DNA of 64,000 nucleotides from Diploptera punctata (Eukaryota > Arthropoda > Insecta > Blattodea > Blaberidae). Both the position numbers and the translations under genes were made by a program. The notes beneath the pieces were generated by a model that had not been told where the DNA came from, made no database searches, and worked only from the letters and a program-made list of their open reading frames with translations. This document shows, one piece after another, positions 33,906-45,000 of the stretch (the stretch's first letter is position 1; each line of letters opens with the position of its first letter). The DNA lies in NCBI GenBank assembly GCA_030220185.1, contig JASPKZ010003419.1, positions 28,501-92,500 on the forward strand. Reading direction: 5' to 3'.

Positions 33906-35114
33906 GGAGAGTGATGGGTGAAAAATTGACCATTTGAGATCAAAATTGGCATTTTTCGTTTTTTGTACTAAAAAAAATAGCCTGTACTCTAATGCATGTG
34001 TTGGCAAAGTTTCAGAGGCCTACGGTGCTTCTAAATGCCCTAAATTACGTCAGAGTTAAAAGGCTGTGCCAGTTAAATACCATCTGTATGTAAATCTTTA
34101 AACTTGTTTATCCACACTTTTATTTTCACTGCAGTTTTGTGCATTCAAAATTGAATGGAATTCAGTAATTTTGTCCTAGAAGGTTCAAATTTTTACTGCA
34201 TGTCCCAAAAACAATAGGTAACAAAGTAGTGCATGGGTTTCATGATTGAAGTAGTATTTTAAGAAATAAAAAGTAAAATGTATGCAATTATTAATTTTTT
34301 TTGTAATTCCACGCATGAGGTACAACATTATTTTTTTTTTCTCCCTTTGTATTCACATTATAAGAATTCCAATGCATGATGTTTTTATAAATATTTTAGG
34401 GATCTTGTAAAAAAATCAGACATTTTACTAAAAAATTGTAATATATGCTAATATTTAAAAATATAATATTTCATCATCATCATCCGGTATCATGGCAGCT
34501 GCCGCCATCTTCCGGAAACCAAATGCCATCTCTCTCTATCCATCCATTGATCTTCCTCCATTCCTCTGATATTCATAGCTGCTTGTACCCCTTCTATCCA
34601 AGTTTTCTTCGGTCTTCCTCTCTTCCTCCTTTCCATTGGGATCCATTCCATAACAATTTTTGGCAATCTTTGCTCCGGCATTCATTTGACATGACCATAC
34701 CACTCCGTGTGGAGTTGCCAGTCTCCCATCGGACGCCTCCCCAGGTGGCGGATAGGGGAACGCTCACCAGATATTGCGGGTACTGGGGAAATAAAATACC
34801 CAGGGCAGACCAAAACTAGCGCTGCTGCCTTGCAGTAAGATACTGGACTATCAAAGGCTAGAGGAAGAAAACCTTGAACAAAAATTACCCGTCCCGCAGG
34901 TTGGGGGTTGATGCATCGGGCCAGCTCCTCGTTCATCATAAAAAGAAAAAAAATGCTAAAAAACCATATAATATTTAATAACTCATAAAATAAATGTCTC
35001 ACAAGAATGAAACTTAGACACATCATTATGTATCATACAGTGAATGTTTGTACAAAACATCAAGTCTCCAGCTCAAAAAATGTAGAAAATAGAAATTTCA
35101 CCCAACCTCCCCCC
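33906..35114. mobile_element. TTAA-flanked DNA transposon, family T, with nested LINE
   Basis: TTAA sites at 33902-33905 and 35115-35118. The left end GGAGAGTGATGGGTGAAA matches, in reverse, the right end TTTCACCCAACCTCC imperfectly. The first ~430 bp recur at 51610-52030. No transposase frame. A LINE block sits inside. Confidence 0.65.
34465..34970 (-). mobile_element. LINE fragment nested in family T
   Basis: The minus strand encodes LPKIVMEWIPMERRKRGRPK, TWIEGVQAAMNIRGME and VSGRWRQLP, an RT-tail of another non-LTR lineage. The right part (34690-34970) holds the 'caggttgggggttgatgc' block that also occurs at 62400. Confidence 0.75.
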
Positions 35115-35119
35115 TTAAA

Positions 35120-35535
35120 GGGGTAATAAGACAAACAATTTGTAAACATGCTCATCTTAACTATCATTAAACTCACCTATTTCTTGTCTATCAAATCGAT
35201 CTTTCAGTCCTTTAAAGCTGCAAACTTGTCGGTGATATCTCCATGGAATGGGTGTATCTACATTAACTGATTACAAGTTATTTCTGAATTGTAATGTTCC
35301 TCAAAGAAGAAAGTCTCTCTTCTGAAATTGCATTCCTCAGGTATGTTTTTATACGCTTCAGATAAGAAAAACTTCTGTGCACACATGCTGTTGTAGAGAG
35401 AGGGAAGCTTGACCATGGAAATTCTTTAAACCAGGACCGTTTGAAACTAACATTGTAGCATTTAGCCTCTTTTGTACCACATATTTGAAGAGATTCAGTA
35501 GGACACCCACAATTTAAAACTTACGTTTTACCTTC
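35120..35535. other. Unassigned sequence
   Basis: No frame or repeat match recognised. Confidence 0.3.
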
Positions 35536-35539
35536 ATAC

Positions 35540-35900
35540 TGACTTAGGCTTTCATGGCCGGAGTTATTATGATGATCTTGAAGAAGATTTCCGGGCTGTT
35601 GGCCGTGGTCTTGAGGCTTGTAGTTCCCCGACGTTTTGCCAGAGACTGCGTCCAGCATCCTCAAGGGTTGTCTTGAGACTGACAATTTTGTCGACTACCT
35701 GCCCTATTTATACATTTATCCGTGACGTGTTCTCTGTGGTCTGCTACTTCGTAAATTATATCTGTCTTCTGGTTGGTTAGCATAGGGTCTTCCATAGCAT
35801 CAATGAGGTTGCTGTCTCATTTTGTAGTAGATTGTTCTATTAGGGGTTTATATGTGGCTTTTTTTCTTCATCTTTCCAACGTGAAAAAGATGTTTCCAAT
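35540..35900 (-). mobile_element. PLE-like fragment, second lineage
   Basis: Shares 'gatcttgaagaagattt', 'tcctcaagggttgtcttgag' and 'gttccccgacgttt' with 3700-3905, extending further into a body ending near 'cccctatttatacattt'-type words. Confidence 0.6.
35625..35685 (-). ncRNA. Hammerhead-like motif (UUGAGGA core), G12 mutated
   Basis: Stem I CCC/GGG, core UUGAGGA, U, stem II GCUGGA/UCUGGC, AAA instead of GAA, stem III ACGU, cleavage base C. Confidence 0.4.
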
Positions 35901-35959
35901 AAACACACACTACATCGCAAATAGGATTCATATTTAAACCACCACAACAACAGCTGAAT

Positions 35960-36371
35960 AACGCGGTAAAAGAGAATTTCATGCTTGAAGCAGATGGCAT
36001 CACTACATCACTTAACCAGACTAATCCATTTATAATATCATCGTCAACATCAAGGTAAACTTAGAGAAGAATACACCACCAAAACATCTGGAAAGGAATG
36101 GGAAAATCTACAAGCTTATGACATTACTACATTACAAAGAAAATCTGCAGTAGCAACATTCAGACTGCTAACGGGACATGACTGCCTGAATAAACACCTA
36201 TGCAGACTTGGCATAACAGATTCACCTAAATGCCCTTTTTGCAATTTAAATGAAGATATGGAAAGAAACCATCTCCTCTGTTGTCCAGCTTTTGTAGAAG
36301 AGACCAGCCTTTCTGCTAAATATTGGAGTGCAAGAGAGCGAATGATTTCATTATCAAGTGCTCGACATTAG
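35960..36371 (+). pseudogene. Jockey-type LINE C-terminus
   Basis: Plus strand encodes SGKEWENLQAYDITTLQRKS, VATFRLLTGHDCLNKHLC, ITDSPKCPFCNLNEDM and FVEETSLSAKYWSARERM, ending SARH and a stop. Same family as the minus insert at 27987. Confidence 0.82.
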
Positions 36372-36384
36372 ATACCAACCAACA

Positions 36385-36545
36385 TCAAGGCTTAGGTCCT
36401 CTGGTCCGTTCCGACTTCAAGAGATTCATCTTTCCATCTAGTAGATGCTCTTCCTTGACTTCTATATCCTGTGGGTCTGTAGTTTAAAATCATTTTAGGT
36501 CTATCACCTGGCATTCTAAGTAGATGTTCGCACCAATTTTGTCTT
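36385..36545 (-). mobile_element. Non-LTR RT tail fragment
   Basis: Minus strand reads NWCEHLLRMPGDRPKMIL and YRSQGRASTRWKDESLE, the ending of another LINE subfamily. Confidence 0.6.
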
Positions 36546-36547
36546 TG

Positions 36548-37285
36548 ATAACATTAATACTATTGATAACAACTCAGGATCAGGAGTTACATGTGCATTA
36601 TTTTCATTTTATCAACCAGCAGGATACCACACAACAAATTTTGATGCGGAAGTAACAGCTATTCATATTTCACTCAAACAATTACAATACAGAATAAATA
36701 AATTTCAAAATGCTGATTCTAAGGCAGCAATATATGCAATAAATTCACACAAAATGAAGTCAATGCAAATTAAAGAGTGCTACAAAATGATTCAACACCT
36801 CCAAAAACTACAGAAAAGAATTAAATTGCAATGGATACCTGCACATTGTGGAATTGCTGGAAATGACACTGCTGATTTTCTTGCCAAAAAAGGCTCCAAT
36901 CTAATTCAGAATACTACTAAAAGCTTACCTTCCACATCCATGAAAAGAATAATTAAAAACAAATATAAAATCAAACAAAACCAAGACCTATGTAATAAAG
37001 CCAAAGACAAAAAAATGGAATATTTTAGTAAAGAAGCCAGATATTATTCCAGAAATTCCACGTAAAACTACAGTAGCAAAATTTAGACTGCTTACAGAAT
37101 GCGACTATTTGGCCAAAGATTTATAAAAAATAGGAATCTACACGAATCCAAATTGCCCTCTGTGCAACAAAGGCAAAGAAATGAACAAAGAACAGCTACA
37201 AACCTGTTGGATCCACCATAGAGAAATATTGGAGAACAAGATCGCTAATGGCTTCGTTGCCAAGGCCAAGCATTTCAAAACAACA
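36548..37285 (+). pseudogene. Jockey-type LINE RNase H domain
   Basis: Plus strand: NNSGSGVTCALFSFYQ, FDAEVTAIHISLKQLQ, DSKAAIYAINSHKMKS, LQWIPAHCGIAGNDTADFLA, then a stop after SRNST and a shifted Cys-rich tail (CPLCNKGKEMN). The RNase H acidic residues in DAE, DSK and NDTAD are present. Confidence 0.86.
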
Positions 37286-37289
37286 ACAA

Positions 37290-37430
37290 CATTTTGTCTT
37301 TATTTGTCAATTTTATTTGTCAATTTAAAAATATTTAATTGATCTCTTATCTCTGAACTTCTTTTCTGGTCCATAAGAGTGTAGCCCAACTTTGGCCTTA
37401 AAAAATCTCATCTCTGCTGCACTAATTTAT
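37290..37430 (-). mobile_element. LINE-B fragment
   Basis: Minus strand of 'cataagagtgtagcccaact' and 'tctcatctctgctgcact' gives SAAEMRFFKAKVGLHSYGP, a LINE-B relative. Confidence 0.6.
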
Positions 37431-37439
37431 TTATTCATA

Positions 37440-37925
37440 GTTAAATATGGGAAATAACATTGTGGGGTTCAATTTAACAAATTAGTTGTAAAGACTGCAA
37501 TAAAGTATACATAGGAAGAACAAAAATAAATTTGGATACTCGCACAAAGGAACACTTTAGAAATATTAAAAATGGTGGAATTGAAAAATCTGTTATTGCA
37601 GTACATAGTTTGTTGGAGAATAATAAAATTGGAAAAGAGGCCAAACTTTTAAAACATTCGGAAAAAAAACCTTTAGAATTGACAGTTTGGGAAAATATAT
37701 ATATATTCAGAAGAACAAATTTAGATCTATGAATTTTGAAATTCCCGATGAACAGGACCTGATCTCAAAATTCATCTAATCAACACCAGATGGCAATATA
37801 ATAGGCAAAGATTACAACAAAAATCCGGTAGTCATAATGTTGGATGAGAATGAAAGAGATATCCTCTTGAAAACTGCAGTTCTCGTGTTTAAAAAAAACA
37901 TAAACTATGAGGTTAGATAAGAAGT
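37440..37925 (+). mobile_element. PLE 3' fragment with GIY-YIG C-terminal part
   Basis: Encodes CKDCNKVYIGRTKINLDTRT (YIG present; GIY absent), EHFRNIKNGGIEKSVIAVH, KEAKLLKHSEKKPLELTVWE and a shifted MNFEIPDEQDLISKF. The hammerhead position has a decayed core (AUGAGAA). Confidence 0.75.
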
Positions 37926-38084
37926 GACTAATTGAATAATTCATTTATGCTTAATTCCCTACAGATGTCTGTGAGGGACTTGTGGTTGGTACATAACCTT
38001 GACGCAACATCTAGCAGGAAACAAAGTTTTTACTTTGATGGATCAAGGTCGGTTATATTTCACTCAGAAGCCTTACTCAGCCCT

Positions 38085-38500
38085 CCATGGTATCTTTACC
38101 TTGTCGTGGTGGAGTGGCTTGCGTGCTTAAATGATCCTGAGAGCTATGCCGGCGGTAGCATTGCTGCCGATAGGGTTACCCATACCGGACTGGTCGAAGG
38201 TGATAAGCCAGACGAAAAATGTACCTTGGTCAAAAGAGTGATGATCTTTCACCAAAAAAATACAATTGTCAAGAAATGCAGACATGGGTTCAACTGGGGT
38301 AAAATTTTCCGGAGGTCAAATAGTCTCCATTCGGTTCTCTGGGCAAGGACCACTTCAGGGAACCCATGCCAATGATTTGAGGGAACTAGATTATACAGGA
38401 AATGATTGGAAAGCATTAGCTCAGGATAGGGAAGTATGGAGAGCTTATGTCCACGTGGCCATGAACCTACAGGTTCGATAGTGCCAGTGAGTAAGTAAGT
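38085..38500 (+). mobile_element. LINE-A derivative: 5' region joined to 3' end
   Basis: 38085-38370 encodes CLNDPESYAGGSIAADRVTH, a conserved 5' segment. At 38370 it jumps ('acccatgccaatg') straight to the LINE-A 3' end [20 protein letters not shown] and the '(gtaa)n' tail. The RT is deleted. A similar join is at 57380-58155. Confidence 0.75.
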
Positions 38501-38504
38501 AAGC

Positions 38505-38640
38505 CTTACTCAGACTTGAGTTTCTTTTACGAGCTCAGAAATCTTCAGACACGGGACCCACTGATTAGAGTCCCTCCCAGAGGATTCTCCCGTAGATTTT
38601 TCCATCCTAAAAAATCCATCAATCCCATCTGTGTATCATT
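38505..38640 (-). repeat. S2 SINE fragment
   Basis: 'gagtccctcccagaggattc' and 'tttttccatcctaaaaaatc' match the S2 body in minus orientation; the head is missing. Confidence 0.65.
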
Positions 38641-38745
38641 AGATAGAGGTAAATAGTACAGGGAATGATGGGCAAATATTAGCATTGGATAGGGAAGTAT
38701 GGAGAGCTTACATCCTTGTGGCCATGAACTTTTGGGTTTAACAGT
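38640..38745 (+). mobile_element. LINE-A 3' end scrap
   Basis: 'agggaatgatgggcaaatat' and 'tatggagagcttacatcctt' match the last 100 bp of LINE-A. Confidence 0.65.
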
Positions 38746-38828
38746 TTTATTTAATATTTACATACATTTTTATTATAAATTTGATGAAGGAGCACCTACT
38801 CCTACCTACGCATTCTGTACTACAACAG

Positions 38829-39032
38829 TCACTTGAAGTTGAACGGCTGGTCCAAGTCCTCTGTTGCTGGAGTGTGGACCAGGGGTCCAGCCCTGCCCCC
38901 CCCCTGACAGTGCTCTCCAATGGGGTTTGAATAATATGTCCGGCTGTCAGTTCTTCCAAACCGATCTCACTGTCTGCTTTAGCTTTCTTCACTGCTCTAA
39001 TCCACCACACCCTTTATGTCGTTCTCCAGTTT
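38829..39032 (-). pseudogene. Pdha: E1 alpha coding exon 6, frame-disrupted
   Basis: After acceptor ...gtttgttgcag the first frame reads [11 protein letters not shown] and then hits TAG. A second frame continues the homology as [18 protein letters not shown] and later LESTVRG and [10 protein letters not shown] third frame gives the expected end LDQPFNFK followed by TGA at 38829-38831. At least two uncompensated indels are needed, one near 38998-39001 and one near 38845; three scattered single-base insertions near 38925-38945 would cancel out. The 8-C run near 38896-38905 is a likely error spot. With the other five exons clean, consensus error is as plausible as decay. As written, the protein would lose its last ~50 residues. 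Confidence 0.8.
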
Positions 39033-42000
39033 CTGCAACAAACCAAAAACACTACAAGCTAGCAATTACAATTAATCTACAATAAGAATATGTATCATAG
39101 AGTGCAATTCTGTATACCATTGGATAGTCAGGTGCGGGGGTTTGTGTTGTGCGATTTTTTTACTGTCTGCATCTTTCCATTTACAACTTTAGAATTTTTT
39201 CGCTTTTCTCTACAATTTCCTTTTCCCTAAATATTGAAAAGCTAAAATTTCAGTCTTGATTTGATATTTAGTTTTGACAGACAGAAAACCCAGTCTGCTG
39301 TTCTATGCTATACTGATCGCACTGTATTTGAAGAGAAAAATTTATGTCTAGACTAGGGTTTGAACCCAAGGTCTCTAGTTCTATACTCTAGTACACTCTA
39401 ATTGCACTACCTAGGTCTCCAATCTAAATGTGAATTTTTCCATTATTTATACAACTCCAAAGAATATCAAAGAGCTGTAATATAGATATTGTACCTTGGT
39501 GGAGTATCGGACCAATATATTCTCTTAAAATACAGGGTGTGGCTTAAGTCAGTTAACCACTGTACATGACTCCTAGGAAAAAAAGCAAATTGGTTGAAAC
39601 TGGGGTTTGAATACAAGACCTTCAGAATATAATCTCAAAGACTACTGCCTAAAGAACAATGGAGATCACTTTGTGCAATTTCGGTAGTTGTTTTTTTAAT
39701 AGATGTTGCAATATTATAATGATATTGTGAAAAGAAAAATTAATGTCTGAACCAGGAATCGAACCGTGGACCTCTCGTTCTCCGTACTAGTGTGCAGCCC
39801 ACTACACCATTCTAGACCTGGCACAAACACTAACAATTCTTTGCACATATACAAATCTATAATTCTTGTTTTGTCCGCTACCATCGCCAACGGCCGGCTT
39901 CGTTTAGAAGTATCTATATTTGAGAATTTTACACCACCACTTTTATAAGCCACGCCGTAGCGTAGTGGTTAAGGCACTGAGCTACAAGCCGAAAGGTCGA
40001 GGGTTCAAGTCCCGGTGGGTCAGGATTTTTAAACTGACCCAAACCTTCTGGCGGCACTATGGCCCTGGGGTCGACTCAGCCTCTAACGGAAATAAGTACC
40101 AGACGCTTGTTCTGGGGGTAAAGGCGACCGTCACGCAGGGCTGACAACCCGGCTGACATCAAGTGCCGATTGTTCAGAAATAGTGGGAGCATTAACCTCC
40201 TACTACCCCCAGGGCCTCCTGAGGCCTGTAGTGGGATTACTTTACTTTACTTTTATAAGCAGTAAACGATGTTATTTTTAACACAGTTCCAATAATGGAT
40301 CATATTATAATGATATTGTGAAAATAAAAATTAATGTGAGAACCAGGAATCGAACCGTGGACCTCTAGTTCTCCGTACTAGTGTGCAGCCCACTACACCG
40401 TTCTAGACTTGGCACAAACATTAACAATTCTTTGCACATATACAAATCTATAATTCTTGTTTCGTCTGCTCCCACTTAGGTGTCACTACCATCGCCAACA
40501 GCCGGCTTCGTTTAGAAGTATCTATATTTGAGAATTTTGTTGCAAGCTACAGAAAATAATATATTTGCCTTAATTATTATTGAGTTTGATATTTTGACTC
40601 ACTTCATATCTCCTGATTTTTATGTAGACCAGTTTTGTCGCTTTATTTCCTACATATATTAAATAAATATATTTGCATTATTTGGTTGCCTGACTTATGC
40701 TGCAAAATTCACAATAATTTAGTGCAGTACCTTAAGTTCGTCGCTGGTAGCGAGTTCAGCTGTTAATATTCTCTCCCTAAATGAGGTGATGGGATCTCTT
40801 GTCTGTCGTACTTCCTGGACTTCTTCTCTCGTCCTGTAGCTGGTCCCCGGGTCGGACATGGAGTGACCACTGTATCGGTACGTCACCATCTCCATCACCA
40901 TGGGACCCTTACCGCTGGTACAGTGGTTTATTGCAAACTGTGTGGCCTCGCGGACTGCTAGCACGTCCATCCCATCTACCTGCAATACAACACCATCATT
41001 TGTATTTCTACTTTTTGTTTTGTAGCAAAAAGGGAACAAATATAAAACAAAGTAGCTCAAACAATAAATTGCAAATCTTTGTAAATCGTTGCCTGAGAAA
41101 TATCTTGGGTGTATGGTGGCCAGAGATTATAATAAATAAAGAACTTTGGAGAAGAATGAATCAAAATAAAATTTGTAAAGAAATTTTGAGGAAGTGGTTG
41201 AATTCAAATATCTAGAACAATAATTACAAATAGGAATGAGATGCACAAAGAAATTAAAAGTAGAATAAATTCTGAAAATGCATGTTATTATGCGTTACAG
41301 GAACTCTTGTCGTCCCAACATCTCTAAAAAAACATTAAAGTGAAAATATATAAAAGTGTTATTCTACCAGTTATATTATATGGATGCGAAATATGGACTC
41401 TTACTTTAAGGGAGGAGAAAATATTATGAATATTTGAGAATGAACTTCTTAGGAACATTTTTCGACCAAAGAGATATGAACAGACAGGTGAATGGAGAAG
41501 GTTACAAAACAGTGAACTACATGGTCTTTATAGGAAGCCAGATATAATAAGAACAGTTAAGTCTCGTAGACTGCAATGGGCAGGACATGTGGCACGGATG
41601 GGGAATGAAAGAGATGCATGGAAGCTTCTTGTAGGAAAATCAGAGGAAAAATACCAAGTTGGTAGACAAGAATAAGGTTGGAGAAAAACATTAACCATGA
41701 TTTGAGGGAAATAGATTATAGGGTTGATTGGAAAACAATAGCTCAAGATAGGGATGTTTGGAGAGCTTATGTCCATGCAACCATGAACCTACGGGTTCGA
41801 TGTGCCAGTGAGTAAGTTAGTTAATTAATTGCTATTATTTTGAACATATTTTATTGTAAAAGTTCAACAGTTGATTCACAGACAGTCACTTGCACTTGAA
41901 TAGCCACTTACCCATATACCAGGCACATAGTCTCCACGTGTGTAGTACTGGGTGCTGGCTGAAGCCCTCTCTGCACTCGTTCCCATCCCATAACCATTGT

Positions 42001-45000
42001 TCTCACATACAAATATACATGGGATGTCCCATAGCTTGGCAATGTTGTAAACTTCAAATATCTGCCCCTGGTTAGCTGCACCGTCGCCATACAATGCCAA
42101 ACACACTCCGTCTGTCCCAGAATACTTAGCAGCAAATGCAACTCCTGCTCCTAGAGGCACCTAAACAACATTATTAAATATTTCATAAAACATATCATGA
42201 GAAATAACATGACGAGGCTTTCAAACTAATGAACAAATAAAATGAGTTGTAATTATCTCACCGTGGACCGCAATTTCAGGAACAGTTGTTCCTATCTTCT
42301 TAGTAAAGGAAAGTAATGTGTTAATATTTAATTTTAGGAAGTGATATTTTGAGGTTATTTTAATTATATTATTTTTAGTCTGATCATCTTACTTCAATAT
42401 TAATGTTGATTTGTTGGACAAGGTGACGATAAAACAGAATTGTTTTGAAACATGTTCAAGAACAAATCAACATTAATATTGAGGTAAGATGATCAGACTA
42501 AAAATAATATAATATAAAGTAAAGTGATCCCACTACTGGCCTCGGGAGGCTCTTGGGGTGGTAGGATGTTAAAGCTCCCACTTTTTCTAGACAATTGGCA
42601 CTTGAGGTCAGCCCTGCATGACGGCCGTGTTTACCCCAGAACAAGAATCTGGTACTCATTTCAGCTAGAGGCTGAGTCGACCCCAGGGCCATGGTGCCAC
42701 CAGAAGGTTTGGGTCAGTTTAAAAATCCTGACCCCACCGGGACTTGAACCCTCGACCTTCCAGTTTGTAGTGCACTGCCTTAACTACTACGCTATGGTGT
42801 GCCTCTGTTCCTATCTTCTTACAAGGATTAAATCTTATTAGTTCGTTCCAGCTTTAAGTATCGTAACTCCTGTGTCCATCTCTTTCATGGGCGTCCCCGA
42901 TCTCTTTTTCCTCCTGTCGGTTGATAGTTCAGACTTTTCCTAGGCAATCTGTTGGTATCCATTCTGCAGACATGTTCATACCATTTTCTCCTGTACTCTT
43001 CTATTTTATCTGTCAAACTGAAGTTCTTTACGCATATGTTCACTTTGTTTTTTATCCATTAAAGTATATCCTGCTACAAATTGTAAATATTTCATTTCTG
43101 CGGCTTCTATTATTTTCATTGTCTGTTTATTCAGAGTCCATATTTCTGAGCCACACAATATTGCAGGCACAGCCAACACTTTATAGAGCCACACAATATT
43201 GCAGGCACAGCCAACACTTTATAGAGCCACACAATATTGCAGGCACAGCCAACACTTTATAGAGCCACACAATATTGCAGGCACAGCCAACACTTTATAA
43301 AATTTTAAATGTGTTTCTTTTCTTATTTTCTTTCCCAGTGTTCTTATAAGGGCGCCACATAAATACTGAAATATTTGTAATTTATTATTTATGTCTTTTC
43401 TCTATTACAACCTGAAGATACACCTACATAATTGAAATATTTTACTTGTTCTAGCGTTTTGTCATTTATTACTATTTTTGTTCTTTCCATTTCTTTCCCA
43501 CACTGGGCCATTATTATGTATTAACGATCCAAGAAAGTTTTGTTAAAATAATATTATGAAGCATTTAAACTACATTCAGGTTAAATCTTGTCTACAGCAA
43601 TTATTGTAGAACATATTCTTTTGTGAGTCAATGTTCAATTTTAAAATATTATTAGGCCTAATCGAGAATGAGTGTAACAAAAGGCATTTTATGATGCTTT
43701 ATTTTCCTGTGCAGAGCTTTATTAATATTATTTATGTCCTTTGCATCCATCAAACAGTCGTTAAAGTGTTGCATTTTGCGTTAAATTTTAGGAAACTTTC
43801 ATCAATATCATAAGAAAACAATCAGTTGATCTTCAAGTCCGACATTTTGTCTAGTTATACAATCCTTAAACAAGGCTGGAGGCATGTATAACGATTCCCA
43901 TGTAAAGTTGTACACCTCTTATACACTGAACAGCTAATACAGTGTTTATTAGTAAGAATTTTCAACTGAGATGTGTATAAACCTTGTATAAAATTTATAT
44001 ATGGATTATTAGTACGAAATTAGGACTGGAAGTAAATATTAATAAAACTAAATATATGGTCACACGTAGAAATAAATTATATAGTGCCGATTGTCTAGAA
44101 AAAGTGGGAGCCCTAACCTCCTACTACCCCAAGGGCCTCCGGGTCTGTTGTGGGATCACTTTACTTTACTTTACTTTAATGGAAATGGACAGCTAATGAC
44201 AAATGAGGTAAATTTTGAGGAAGTGGCTAAATTCAAATACCTAGGAACAATGATCACAAATAGGAATGAGATGCACAAAGAAATTAAACATAGGCTCAAT
44301 TCTGGAAATGCGTGCTATTATGCATTGCAGAGACTCGATGTCCCAACTCCTTTCAAAAAACGTTAAACTGAAAATATATAAAACTATTATTCTACCAGTT
44401 ATATTATATGGGTGCGAAACATGGACTCTTACTTTAAAGGAGGAAGGGAGATATTTGAGAATAGAGTACTTAGGAAGATTTTTGGACCAAAGAGAGATGA
44501 ACAGACAGGTGAATGGAGAAGACTACATAACAATGAACTACATGGTCTTTATAGGAAGCCAGATATAATAAGAACAGTTAAGTCTCGTAGATTGCTATGG
44601 GCAGGACATGTTGCACGTATGGGGAATGAAAGACTTGCATGGAAGCTTCTTGTAGGAAAGCCAGAGGGAAAACGCCCAGTTGGTAGACCAAGAATGAGGT
44701 GGGAGAATAACATTAAATATGATTTGAGGGAAGTAGATTATACAGGGAATGATTGGAAAGCATTAGCTCAGGACAGGGATGTATGGAGAGCTTATGTCCG
44801 CGCGGCCATGAACCTACGGGTTCGATAGTGCCAGTGAGTAAGTAAGTAAGTAAGAGGGATAATTAATAAGTGTTTGTACATGTTTTCTTTTAAAAATAGT
44901 CATGTTCAAAAAAGCCTATTATAATGAAACCCAAACTAATTTATGTTGCTTCAATTCTTATCCAAACTTTCTTCTTTTAATAATCACTATCAGTTAATAT

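Noticed and set aside
43148..43299. CRISPR-like array of regularly spaced repeats
   Set aside because: The units abut with no spacers and lie within a LINE coding relic of a eukaryote.
44412..44828. 138-codon frame as a host gene
   Set aside because: It is the LINE-A C-terminus, present in many damaged copies in the window.
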